Of a stretch of DNA of 64,000 bases, positions 8,338 to 16,472 are shown in pieces. The notes under the pieces are model-generated. The model worked only from the letters and a program-made list of their open reading frames with translations. It was not told where the DNA came from and ran no database searches. Source of the DNA: Streptomyces glaucescens (lineage in GTDB: Bacteria; Actinomycetota; Actinomycetes; Streptomycetales; Streptomycetaceae); assembly GCF_000761215.1 (NCBI RefSeq), contig NZ_CP009438.1, positions 372,001 through 436,000 on the forward strand. Direction: 5' to 3'. Made by a program: the position numbers and the translations under genes. Each line of letters begins with the position of its first letter. Position 1 is the first letter of the stretch.

Positions 8338-8356
8338 CCGGACGGGGGAAGCAACC
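8338..8356 (-). promoter_or_regulatory. Element shared by crtE and SpoIIE-phosphatase upstream regions
   Basis: CCGGACGGGGGAAGCAACC here and CCGGACGGTGGAAAGCAACC at 15379-15398 differ by one substitution and one base of length. On the transcribed strand both read GGTTGCTT-TCC...CCGTCCGG, about 185 bases upstream of crtE. It may be an ECF-sigma promoter or an operator; this is inferred from two occurrences only. The 273-base crtE/crtY divergent interval holds no gene. Confidence 0.4.
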
Positions 8357-8426
8357 GGCGGATGCGGGAACGCGGAGACGCGCACACGCGCGGACGCGCA
8401 GATCACGGCGAGAGGGAGGAACCGGC

Positions 8427-9614
8427 GTGCTGGAGACGGAGGTCGCCGTCCTGGGGGCGGGAGCCGCGGGGCTGTCCCTCGCCCACCGGCTCGCGGGGCA
8501 CCTGCCGGGCACCCGCACCCCCTCGGTGGTGCTGGTGGACGCGCCTCCCGGACCGCTGCGCCCGCCGCCGCGGACCTGGTGCTTCTGGGAGTCCGGCCGC
8601 GGCCGGTTCGACGCGGCGCTGCGCGCCGAATGGCGGTGGCTGCGGGTGTGTCCGCCCTCGGGCGCCCCCATCGAGGGGGACATCGCCCCGCTGCGCTACA
8701 AGATGATCCGCTCCGACGACTTCGCGCACCTGGTCGGGAGGGACCTGGCCCGCAGTCCGAACGTGCGGCGGCTGGAGGCGGCCGTCGAGACGGTGGAGGA
8801 CGTGCCGTCGGGCGCCCACGTCCGGGTGCGGGCCCCGGACGGCGGCAGCGCGGTCCTGCGTGCCCGCTGGGTGTTCGACTCCCGCCCGCCCGGCAGCCTG
8901 CCGGCCGCGCGGACCACCCTCCTGCAGCACTTCCACGGCTGGTTCGTGCGTACGGCGCGCCCGGTGTTCGACGTCCGCGCCGTGGAACTGATGGACTTCC
9001 GCACGCCGCAGCCCGCCGAGGGCCTGTCCTTCGGCTACGTCCTGCCGCTCGGCTCGCACGAGGCGCTGGTGGAGTACACCGAGTTCTCGTCGCGCCCGCT
9101 CACCGCGGACGGGTACGAGTCGGCCGTGCGGCAGTACGCCGACGAGGTGCTGCGGCTCGGCCAGGCACGGATCGTCGCGACGGAGACCGGGGTCATCCCG
9201 ATGACGGACGCGCCGATGCCGCGGCAGGTCGGCGCGTCCGTCTTCCGCATCGGTGCCGCAGGCGGCGCCACCCGCCCCGCCTCCGGCTACACCTTCGCCG
9301 GTGTGCAGCGCCAGGCCCGGGCCGTCGCGTGGGCCCTGCGCCGGGGGCGCCGGCCGGTGCCGCCCGTTCCGCACTCGGCCCGCTCGCGGGCCATGGACGC
9401 CGTCCTGCTGCGGGCCCTGGACAGCGGCCGCGTCGACGGGCCGGCGCTGTTCTCCCGCCTGTTCGCGCGCGTCCCCATGGGGCGGCTGCTGCGCTTCCTC
9501 GACGGCCGCACCCGGCTGTACGAGGACCTCGCCGTCGGCCTGCGCACCCCCGCCGGGCCGATGCTGCGGTCCGCCGCGGAGCTCGCCTGGCTGCCGCGTC
9601 GCCCCTTCGACTGA
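8427..9614 (+). CDS. crtY: Lycopene cyclase
   Basis: 395 aa, GTG start with AGAGGGAGGA six bases upstream. FAD/NAD-binding N-terminus (VAVLGAGAAGLSLAHRL) and the lycopene cyclase signature PRTWCFWE near residue 52, then GFVLP-type (GYVLPLGSHEALVEYT) and TRPASGYTF motifs. It converts lycopene to beta-carotene, the CrtU substrate. First gene of the plus-strand carotenoid operon. Confidence 0.93.
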   Translation: MLETEVAVLGAGAAGLSLAHRLAGHLPGTRTPSVVLVDAPPGPLRPPPRTWCFWESGRGRFDAALRAEWRWLRVCPPSGAPIEGDIAPLRYKMIRSDDFAHLVGRDLARSPNVRRLEAAVETVEDVPSGAHVRVRAPDGGSAVLRARWVFDSRPPGSLPAARTTLLQHFHGWFVRTARPVFDVRAVELMDFRTPQPAEGLSFGYVLPLGSHEALVEYTEFSSRPLTADGYESAVRQYADEVLRLGQARIVATETGVIPMTDAPMPRQVGASVFRIGAAGGATRPASGYTFAGVQRQARAVAWALRRGRRPVPPVPHSARSRAMDAVLLRALDSGRVDGPALFSRLFARVPMGRLLRFLDGRTRLYEDLAVGLRTPAGPMLRSAAELAWLPRRPFD

Positions 9615-9670
9615 GCCACCCGTCCACCCGTACGCCCGTCGGCACCTCCGCCGATCCGTCCCCGCCCGTC

Positions 9671-9696
9671 CCCTACGGCTGATCCCTACGGCTGAT
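9671..9696. repeat. 13-bp perfect tandem duplication
   Basis: CCCTACGGCTGAT occurs twice head to tail (9671-9683, 9684-9696) between crtY and crtT, a likely slippage product in the 120-base gap. Confidence 0.8.
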
Positions 9697-9734
9697 CCCC
9701 TCCCCCGCCCGCCCCTTCGGCTCCCGGAGACCGC

Positions 9735-10466
9735 ATGACCCTCCTGCGCGACGAGGAACTCGCCGCCGCCTTCGACCACGCCTCCCGCACCTACGACGCG
9801 CTGGTGGCCGCCAATCCCGGCTACCACGCCCACCTGCGCCGCTCGGTGCGCCGGCTCGGCCTGCCCGGGCACGGCGCGGGGCTGCGCCTGCTGGACCTCG
9901 GCTGCGGCACCGGCGCGTCGACCGCCGCCCTGCGCTCGGTCCTGCCGGGCGCGGACATCACGGCCGTGGACGCCTCCGCCGGCATGCTGGAACGGGCCGC
10001 CGCCAAGCCCTGGGCCCGGGGGGTGACCTTCGTGCGGGCGCCCGCGGAACGGCTGGCGCGGGCCGGGGTGCGGGGACCGTTCGACGCCGTGTTCGCCGCC
10101 TACCTGTTCCGCAACGTCGCCGACCCCGACGCCGTACTCGGCACCGCGCGCGCCCTGCTGCGGCCCGGCGGACGGCTGGGGGTGCACGAGTACACCCTCG
10201 GCGGGCGCCGCGTGGACCGGGCGGTGTGGGCACTGGTCTGCCGCGGTCTCGTCCAGCCCGTCGCGAGCGTCCTCGGGGACGGCGCGCTCTACCGCCATCT
10301 GTGGCGCAGTGTGGTGGAGTTCGACACCGCCGGCCGCTTCGCGGACCGCCTGCGCGCGGCGGGCTTCGACTCGGTGCGCGCCCTGCCCCTGCCGGGCTGG
10401 CAGACGGGCATCACCCACACGTTCGTCGCCCGCCGGGCGGACGCGGACCCGGAGGAGGCACGATGA
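9735..10466 (+). CDS. crtT: SAM-dependent methyltransferase of the carotenoid cluster
   Basis: 243 aa. Class I methyltransferase of the UbiE/COQ5 type with the SAM motif LLDLGCGTGAS near residue 50 and VDASAGML after beta2. It sits between crtY and crtU as in S. griseus and S. coelicolor, where the gene is called crtT; its substrate is not certain. The stop overlaps the crtU start. Confidence 0.85.
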   Translation: MTLLRDEELAAAFDHASRTYDALVAANPGYHAHLRRSVRRLGLPGHGAGLRLLDLGCGTGASTAALRSVLPGADITAVDASAGMLERAAAKPWARGVTFVRAPAERLARAGVRGPFDAVFAAYLFRNVADPDAVLGTARALLRPGGRLGVHEYTLGGRRVDRAVWALVCRGLVQPVASVLGDGALYRHLWRSVVEFDTAGRFADRLRAAGFDSVRALPLPGWQTGITHTFVARRADADPEEAR

Positions 10467-12025
10467 ACGGTGTGCCGGCGGCGCGCTCCGGCGGCGCCCG
10501 CAGGGGCCGGGACCGCCGGGCCCGCGTGCTGCCCGCCCGGCCGGGCGCCCGGAGGATCGACGGGGCCCGCCCCACCACCGCCGTGATCGGGGGCGGTATC
10601 GCCGGGCTGGCCGCCGCGACCGCGCTGGCCGAACGCGGGGTGGCCGTCACCCTGTACGAGCGGCGGCCCTATCTGGGCGGGCGGGTCGGCGGATGGCCGA
10701 CCCGGCTGCGGGACGGCAGCACGGTCACCATGAGCCGCGGCTTCCACGCGTTCTTCCGCCAGTACTACAACCTGCGGGGGCTGCTGCGGCGCACGGATCC
10801 GGGGCTGGAACGGCTCACCGCCCTGCCGGACTATCCGCTGCTGCACGCGGGCGGCCTGCGCGACAGCTTCCGGCATGTGCCCCGCACTCCGCCGTGGAGC
10901 GCGCTCGGCTTCGCCGCGCTCAGCCCCTCGTTCCGCCTGCGGGACCTGCGCGCCATGAACCCGGTGGCGGCGCTGCCGCTGCTCGACGTCCGCGTCCCGC
11001 AGGTGTACGAGCGTCTCGACGGCACCAGCGCCCACGACTTCCTGGACGCCGTGCGCTTCCCGCGCGGCGCCCGTCACCTGGCGTTCGAGGTGTTCTCCCG
11101 CAGCTTCTTCGCCGACCCCCGGGAGCTGTCGGCGGCGGAGATGGCCCTGATGTTCCACATCTACTTCCTCGGGTCCGCCGAGGGCCTGCTGTTCGACGTG
11201 CCCCGCTCGCCCTTCCCGGCCGCGCTGTGGGACCCGCTGGCCGCCTACCTGGGACGGCACGGCGCGGAGGTGCGCACCGGCACGGCCGTCGAGAGCGTCA
11301 CCCCCCGGCCCGACGGCGGCTACGACATCGCCGCCGGCCGGGAGGAGCGGCGCCACGACACGGTGGTGCTGGCCCTGGACACCGCGGGCCTGCGCTCCGT
11401 CGTGGCCCGCTCCGAGCGGCTGGGGGACGGCCCGTGGCGCGAGCGGATCGCGCGGCTGCGCACCGCCCCGCCCTTCCTGGTCAGCCGGCTGTGGCTGGAC
11501 CGGCCCGTCGCGCCGGACCGGCCGGGCTTCCTGGGCACCAGCGGGTTCGGCACCCTGGACAACATCAGCGTGCTGGAGCGCTGGGAGGACGAGGCGGCCC
11601 GCTGGGCCGCGCGCACCGGGGGCTCGGTCGTGGAGCTGCACGCGTACGCGGTACCGCCGGAGGCGACCTGGGACATCGAGCAGAAGCTCCTGATCGACCA
11701 GTTGCACCGCGTCTACCCGGAGACGCGCGCGGCCTCGGTGGTCGACGCCCGCCACGTCTGGCACGACGACTGCCCGCTGTTCCCGGTGGGCGGCTTCACC
11801 GGCCGGCCGGCCGTCCGCACTCCGGATCCCGGGCTGGTGGTGGCCGGCGACCTGGTCCGCACCGACCTGCCGGTGGCCCTGATGGAACGCGCGGCGACGA
11901 CCGGGTTCCTGGCCGCCGACGCGCTGCTGGAGCGGTGGGGCGTACGGGGCCGGGCCCTGTGGACGGTGCCGGACCGCGGACGCGGGGCGGTGCTGCGCGG
12001 ACTGGCCGGGTGGGCGGGACGCTGA
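10463..12025 (+). CDS. crtU: Beta-carotene desaturase/methyltransferase forming aromatic rings
   Basis: 520 aa. FAD-dependent flavoprotein with GGGIAGLAAATALAERG near residues 40-56 and the C-terminal VVAGDLVRTDLPVALMERA signature. CrtU aromatises the beta-ionone rings of beta-carotene to give isorenieratene, so the cluster end product is predicted to be isorenieratene. The ATG overlaps the crtT stop and is preceded by GGAGGAGG. A 35-residue Arg-rich N-terminal extension precedes the fold. Confidence 0.92.
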   Translation: MNGVPAARSGGARRGRDRRARVLPARPGARRIDGARPTTAVIGGGIAGLAAATALAERGVAVTLYERRPYLGGRVGGWPTRLRDGSTVTMSRGFHAFFRQYYNLRGLLRRTDPGLERLTALPDYPLLHAGGLRDSFRHVPRTPPWSALGFAALSPSFRLRDLRAMNPVAALPLLDVRVPQVYERLDGTSAHDFLDAVRFPRGARHLAFEVFSRSFFADPRELSAAEMALMFHIYFLGSAEGLLFDVPRSPFPAALWDPLAAYLGRHGAEVRTGTAVESVTPRPDGGYDIAAGREERRHDTVVLALDTAGLRSVVARSERLGDGPWRERIARLRTAPPFLVSRLWLDRPVAPDRPGFLGTSGFGTLDNISVLERWEDEAARWAARTGGSVVELHAYAVPPEATWDIEQKLLIDQLHRVYPETRAASVVDARHVWHDDCPLFPVGGFTGRPAVRTPDPGLVVAGDLVRTDLPVALMERAATTGFLAADALLERWGVRGRALWTVPDRGRGAVLRGLAGWAGR

Positions 12026-12079
12026 GCGCCGGGCCGGACGACGGCACCCGCGGGGCCCCGTCCTGACGCCTCACCGTCG

Positions 12080-12462
12080 TCACGACGTGCCGTCCGGTCT
12101 CGGCTCCGCCGTCGCGTCGGTGGCCGGCGACCGCCCGCGGGCGCGGTGAGGTGGGCGAGGACGCCGGTCTGGCGGAGCACGCGTTCCAGCGCCTCGGGCC
12201 GGTTGTCCGGGTGCAGGGTGGCGCGGACGGCGCTGGTGTGGCGGTGCGGCATCAGCAGTGCCGCCGGTCCGAGCGGGTCGATGCGGGTCAGCCCGGTGAA
12301 GTCGAGCCGTACGTCACGCACCCCGGGGACGAGGTGGCCGCGGACGACGCCGGCCAGGTCGTGCCCGCTGTCGTGGTCCGGCTCGCCGCCCACCTGGACG
12401 ATCAGCGTGGCCGGCGCGCTGCCGACGACGGGGTGCGGCGGGGCGGCGTGGGGCTCGGTCAG
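12080..12462 (-). pseudogene. STAS-domain protein with frameshift and no standard start
   Basis: The frame from 12462 encodes a STAS domain (anti-sigma-antagonist fold): TLIVQVGG, DVRLDFTGLTRIDPLGPAALL, RVLRQTGVLAHLT. Three oddities are visible. The phosphorylatable DSSG serine is replaced (DPLG). No ATG/GTG/TTG lies near the natural start; the frame begins at a CTG overlapping the upstream stop (CTGA). Beyond about 12,125 the codons lose high GC3 while another frame regains it and ends neatly (PRPDGTS then TGA at 12080), implying loss of one base near 12121-12140. As written, the frame runs on into crtU antisense. Either a decaying gene or a sequence error. Confidence 0.55.
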
Positions 12463-13556
12463 GCGTGGGCGGCGAGTTCCTGGGCGGGCGGGTCCGCGGG
12501 GTGGTCGCGCAGTGCGGCGGCGCCCGCGCGGAGCATGGCCAGGGTGCGCGGGGCGTCGCGCGACTGCCCGGCCAGGATGTCGAGTGCCGTGCGGAGGGAG
12601 TCGGCGGGGACCCGCCGTGCGGCGAGGATCTCCGCCGTCCAGGTCAGGAACGAGGTGAAGACTTCGGGGTCGTCGACGTAGAGGGCGGTCGCGAGGAAGT
12701 CCACGATGTGGGCGATGTCCTCGGCGGTGTGTTCCCGCTGCTCGTCGGAGTATCCGCGCAGCGCGGGGAACCGGTGCTCCAGGTCGGTCATCGTCCGCCT
12801 GACCAGGGAGCCGCGCGACCGGACGGCCATCGTGTACTCCTGGTCGGCCAGGTGCGGCAGGTCGTCGACGGTCTGCCGGACCGCGGTGGGCAGCGGCCGG
12901 GGCAGCCCGCCCTCCAGTACGGCGGCCGCGCCGCGGGCGTCCGCCGCCCACCGGTCGGCGCCCAGGGCCCGCGCGAACCGGCCGTCGGGGCCGAAGGCGC
13001 GGCCCCCGGCCAGCACCGGCACGCCGACGGCCTGGCAGGCGGTGATGGCGGCGTGGGCGGCCGGCAGATGGGTGGGGAGCGAGCCGGAGAGCAGCACCGC
13101 GCCGGGGTCGGTGTCGTGCAGGTGGGCGACCAGGTGCGGGGTGGGTGTCTGGGCGCCGAGGTAGTCCACGTGCCAGCCGCGCAGCCGCAGCACCTCGGTG
13201 ACGAGCCGGGCCGGGAAGGCGTGCCATTCGCCGTCGACACAGCTGACGGTCACCCGGCCGCGCGGGGCGGCGCCGCGGGGGCGGCGGGCCGCCGACCGGT
13301 GGACGAGGGCGGCGACCACGCGGTCGTTGACGGCGGTGGCGGCGTGCTCGCGGGCCACGGTGATCCGGTTGGCGGCCCACTCGGCGCCCACCTTGACCTG
13401 CACCGCCGCGACGACGTCGAGCAGCAGGCCCTCCTCGTCCCAGCCGGCGTCGGCAGCGGCGGTCACGACGTCCACGGCGGCGGGCTCGCTGCCCTCCGTC
13501 ACCGCCCGCCAGAGGTGATCGCGCAGCTCGGCAGCCGATGTGCGGGGGTCAGTCAA
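12459..13556 (-). CDS. Cobalamin-binding protein with B12-photoreceptor signature, no HTH
   Basis: 365 aa, TTG start at 13556 preceded by GGAGGA and overlapping the upstream stop by 8 bases. Residues 10-90 form the helical cap of the B12-binding module with the Wx9EH motif (W60...E70 H71) that marks AdoCbl photoreceptors such as CarH. Residues 100-225 are the Rossmann-like B12 domain with E110-W-H112 at the place of the lower-ligand His motif. The C-terminal 130 residues (230-365) are an all-helical domain I cannot name. The DNA-binding domain of CarH/LitR is absent, so output is probably by protein contact with the adjacent SpoIIE phosphatase and STAS partner. A light or cobalamin sensor role is inference. 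Confidence 0.75.
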   Translation of the reverse strand: MTDPRTSAAELRDHLWRAVTEGSEPAAVDVVTAAADAGWDEEGLLLDVVAAVQVKVGAEWAANRITVAREHAATAVNDRVVAALVHRSAARRPRGAAPRGRVTVSCVDGEWHAFPARLVTEVLRLRGWHVDYLGAQTPTPHLVAHLHDTDPGAVLLSGSLPTHLPAAHAAITACQAVGVPVLAGGRAFGPDGRFARALGADRWAADARGAAAVLEGGLPRPLPTAVRQTVDDLPHLADQEYTMAVRSRGSLVRRTMTDLEHRFPALRGYSDEQREHTAEDIAHIVDFLATALYVDDPEVFTSFLTWTAEILAARRVPADSLRTALDILAGQSRDAPRTLAMLRAGAAALRDHPADPPAQELAAHA

Positions 13557-15303
13557 CCGTTCCTCCCGGGGGTTCCGTGGGTGTCGTCGTGCGGCCGTCC
13601 GCCGGACGGCCGGACCGTGGGGCGCTGATGGCCACGGCGGCCATGTCGTCGTGGGCGCCCGCGGCCAGCCACTGCCCGGCCAGCATCTGCACCCGCTCGA
13701 CGATCGCCTCGCCCGGCATGCCCCCGCACTCCGTCAGTGCCTTGCGGAGGCGGTGTTCCCCGAACAGTTCGTCGCCCAGCGGTCCGCCGCGGGCCTCGGT
13801 GATGCCGTCGGTGTAGAGCAGGCAGGTCTCCCCGGGGGCGAGTTCGGTCTCCGCGGTGCGCGCCGTGACGGCCGGCAGGGCGCCCACCAGGGTGCCCTGC
13901 GTGGCCGCCTCCTCCACCGTGCCGTCGGCGCGGACGATCAGCGGCGGCAGGTGACCGGCGCTGGTGAGGCGCAGCCGCACCCGGTCCTCGTGGCGCCGCA
14001 CGGACGCCAGGACCAGGGTGGCGAAGCGGGTGTGGTGCGAGGTCAGCAGGGCGCCGTTGAGCAGGTCCAGCACCTGGCCGTGGTCCCCGGCGAGGGGCAG
14101 CAGCGCCTGGAGCGTGTTGCGGATCTTGCCGGTCAGCACCGCCGCGTCCAGTCCCTTGCCCGCCACGTCGCCGAGCACGACGAGGGTCTCCCCCGCGGGT
14201 CCGGGGGCGGGGTGGACGTCGTAGAAGTCCCCGCCGACGCGTTCGTGGTCCTGCGCGGGGCGGTACCCGCCTGCGTACTCCACGCCGTGCACCTGGCTGA
14301 GCCGGGGCGGCAGCAGGTCCCGCATGAGCGTGGCCGTGATCGCGGCCTGCTCGCTGTAGAGGCGGGCGGCGGACAGCGCGGCCCCCGCGCGGGCGGCGAA
14401 CAGCCGGGCGAAGACCTCCTCGCCCGGGGTGAAGCCCTGGTGGGTGGCGGAGCGCAGCAGGATCAGCGCTCCGGCGGGCACGCCGTGTCCGGGCAGCGGA
14501 GCCACGATCACGGAGCCGATCCCTCCGGTGAAGCCGGGCGGGACCACCCACGCGGGGATGGCGGCCGGATCGATCCAGCGTGCCGGCACCGGCGGGAAGC
14601 CCTGGAGCGCTTCCGCGAGGCCGGGGACCGCGCGCGGGTCCATCTGGTGCGCGCTCTGGACGACGGGGGCGCCGCGCCGGGCGTGGCTGAGCGGGTAGCG
14701 CCTGCCCTGGGGCGGCGCGATCAGCACGGCGGCGTCGGCCAGGTGCTCGGCCGCCAGACCGGCGGCCAGTTCGCTGCAGCGGGCGACGTTCAGCGAGGAC
14801 AGCAGGGTGCCGGACACCTCGGCGAGGACGGCGGTCCGCTCCTCGGCGCCGCGCAGGGCGCTCTCCGCGCGGTGGCGGTCGGTGCCGTCGAACAGCCACC
14901 AGGTCACGTGGCCGTCCGGGGTGGTGGTGGGGTGGGCGGCGTAGATGCGGTCGCCGATGGGGCCGGTGGGCGGGTCGCCCGCCGGGCCGTGCGGGTCGCG
15001 GGCGACGCGCGCGTGGGCGTCGGCCAGCCAGCGCGGCAAGCGGTCACGGGGCGGGCCGCAGGGGTGGGCGCCGTCCGGGGTGGGGGTGCCGTTGCCGTGG
15101 GGGGCGGGGACCGCGGGGAAGCACGGCCGGGCCGCGCGCGGGCCGGGTGGGTGCGCCGGCAGCGCCCGCGCCGCCCGGTTGGCGTCGAGGACGGTGCCGT
15201 CCCGGTCGACGACGAAGACCGGACAGGGTGCGTCAACCCAGGCCGTGCCGACGCTGACGCCGGCATCGCGGGGGTCGAGGGAAGAGCCGTGAGAAGAAAC
15301 CAC
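13549..15303 (-). CDS. PAS-GAF-SpoIIE type PP2C phosphatase
   Basis: About 584 aa from the GTG at 15303; longer in-frame starts exist up to 15378 and beyond, and no start has a clear ribosome site. The N-terminal PAS-like region (VDAPCPVFVVDRDGTVLDANRAAR) is followed by a GAF-like region (residues about 170-340) and a C-terminal SpoIIE/PP2C domain with metal motifs GGDFYDV, GDVAGKGLDAA, YTDGITEA and HDDMAAVAI. Such enzymes dephosphorylate STAS anti-sigma antagonists. It overlaps the cobalamin protein downstream, forming a phosphatase-sensor-STAS unit. Confidence 0.85.
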   Translation of the reverse strand: MVSSHGSSLDPRDAGVSVGTAWVDAPCPVFVVDRDGTVLDANRAARALPAHPPGPRAARPCFPAVPAPHGNGTPTPDGAHPCGPPRDRLPRWLADAHARVARDPHGPAGDPPTGPIGDRIYAAHPTTTPDGHVTWWLFDGTDRHRAESALRGAEERTAVLAEVSGTLLSSLNVARCSELAAGLAAEHLADAAVLIAPPQGRRYPLSHARRGAPVVQSAHQMDPRAVPGLAEALQGFPPVPARWIDPAAIPAWVVPPGFTGGIGSVIVAPLPGHGVPAGALILLRSATHQGFTPGEEVFARLFAARAGAALSAARLYSEQAAITATLMRDLLPPRLSQVHGVEYAGGYRPAQDHERVGGDFYDVHPAPGPAGETLVVLGDVAGKGLDAAVLTGKIRNTLQALLPLAGDHGQVLDLLNGALLTSHHTRFATLVLASVRRHEDRVRLRLTSAGHLPPLIVRADGTVEEAATQGTLVGALPAVTARTAETELAPGETCLLYTDGITEARGGPLGDELFGEHRLRKALTECGGMPGEAIVERVQMLAGQWLAAGAHDDMAAVAISAPRSGRPADGRTTTPTEPPGGTVD

Positions 15304-15378
15304 GAGCGGAGGTACGCATGGCGCGCACCTCACCACCTCTCTGCTGGGCGACGGTTCGCTCAGGCCACCGTCGCCCAT

Positions 15379-15398
15379 CCGGACGGTGGAAAGCAACC
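15379..15398 (-). promoter_or_regulatory. Copy of the crtE-upstream element before the SpoIIE phosphatase gene
   Basis: CCGGACGGTGGAAAGCAACC; the minus strand reads GGTTGCTTTCC then ACCGTCCGG about 75 bases upstream of the chosen phosphatase start. See 8338-8356 for the partner copy. Confidence 0.4.
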
Positions 15399-15522
15399 CC
15401 GGTCGGGGCGGGGTGACGAGTCCGCGCACGGACGACACCGCCTCATGCCCCGGACACGGCGGTTCACACCTGGGGCCCGGCGCGCCGAACCGGCTTCCCG
15501 GCGCCCGCGCCCGCAAGCGCGG

Positions 15523-15555
15523 CGCCGGCCGCGTCCGAGGGGGACGCGGCCGGCG
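15523..15555. terminator. Strong 14-bp hairpin terminator
   Basis: 15523-15536 pairs perfectly with 15542-15555 (5-base loop GAGGG). It lies downstream of the small minus-strand gene ending at 15652 and upstream of the phosphatase module, so it separates two minus-strand units. Confidence 0.65.
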
Positions 15556-15651
15556 AAGAGGGAGTACGGGCCGCCGCTCCGGAGCGGCGGGCCGGGAGCG
15601 GAGGTCCGCACCCGGGGGCCCGCGCCCGTCACGGCCCGGTCCGGCCGGCCG

Positions 15652-15795
15652 TCACTCCTCGCCCTCCCGCCCCGTGTCGTCCCCCTGGCTCCCCGTGTCC
15701 TCGCCCTCCGCCTGGGACGGGGTCGTCCGCGGCACGTCGCGGCGGCCGGTGTCCTCCGGCTCGCCCTCCGCCTGGGACGGGGTGTGCTCACTCAT
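15652..15795 (-). CDS. Small acidic disordered protein, 47 aa
   Basis: The frame has a good ribosome site (GGAGG, 7 bases before ATG) and high GC3. The protein (MSEHTPSQAEGEPEDTG...) is almost entirely Glu/Asp/Gly/Ser/Thr and contains an internal duplication of TPSQAEGE. No domain is recognised. It resembles the 54-aa protein at 23262-23426 in size and composition. Probably a stress-related intrinsically disordered protein, by composition only. Confidence 0.65.
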   Translation of the reverse strand: MSEHTPSQAEGEPEDTGRRDVPRTTPSQAEGEDTGSQGDDTGREGEE

Positions 15796-15831
15796 TCCGG
15801 AACCTCCATGTCGTCGATCGGGTCTGTGCTC

Positions 15832-16239
15832 TCAGGCTGTCGTGGGGCGCCCCGGGCGTGCCGTGCGCAGCCAGGCCGCGATCCAGCCCGTCTGCATCGC
15901 GGCGTCGAGCAGATACGTGGGACGGATCCGTCCCTTCGGCACGTAGACGAGGTCGACGGCCAGCAGGGTCAGGGCGGTGCCCAGACCGATGCGGCGCGCC
16001 TGGGCCGGGCCCCGGGGGGCCGGCGCCGCCGCGAGCTGCGCGACGCCCGCGGACACCAGCAGTCCCCCGGTCGTCATCTGCAGCCACTCGTCGGTCTTGG
16101 GTCCGAAGACCCACTCGAAGCTGCGCAGGTGCACCAGTGGCCACAGCCCGCCCGCGATGTTGAAGGCGCCGTGCGCGAACGCCAGGCCGACGCCGGGTTG
16201 CAGGACTTTCCTTCCGCGCACAGCGCCTCCCTCGCACAT
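15832..16239 (-). CDS. Small integral membrane protein, 135 aa
   Basis: From ATG 16239. Four hydrophobic segments are likely (about 14-32, 50-70, 80-100, 105-125), with motifs FAHGAFNIAGGLWPLVH and FEWVFGPKTDEWLQMTTGG. It belongs to a widespread actinobacterial type of unknown function. Divergent from the carboxylate-amine ligase at 16473; the shared 233-base interval must hold both promoters, but I see no convincing hexamers. Confidence 0.65.
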   Translation of the reverse strand: MCEGGAVRGRKVLQPGVGLAFAHGAFNIAGGLWPLVHLRSFEWVFGPKTDEWLQMTTGGLLVSAGVAQLAAAPAPRGPAQARRIGLGTALTLLAVDLVYVPKGRIRPTYLLDAAMQTGWIAAWLRTARPGRPTTA

Positions 16240-16472
16240 ACTGAATCCAGGGGCAGGTCCCCTCACGGCTCGGCGAGTGCCCCCGACTGCGCGTTCCCAT
16301 CCGTGTTCGGGCACGTTGATCGCCTCACGTTTGGAACGGCGCAGGCACGGCACTTGTCCGGCGCCCCTCGGGACGGCGGGGCGACTTACGGGCACCGTGA
16401 GGAGCGGCCCCGGTACGCAGGAGCGCACCGCCGCGTTGCCGGAGCGGTGCCCGGCGAGCAGGGAAGGTGCAC

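Larger units (their letters stand above)
15304..15651. other. 348-base intergenic region
   Basis: No gene is seen. It contains the element shared with the crtE promoter region (15379-15398), a strong 14-bp hairpin (15523-15555) and a 20-base perfect palindrome at 15571-15590 (CCGCCGCTCC followed by its complement). Confidence 0.6.
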
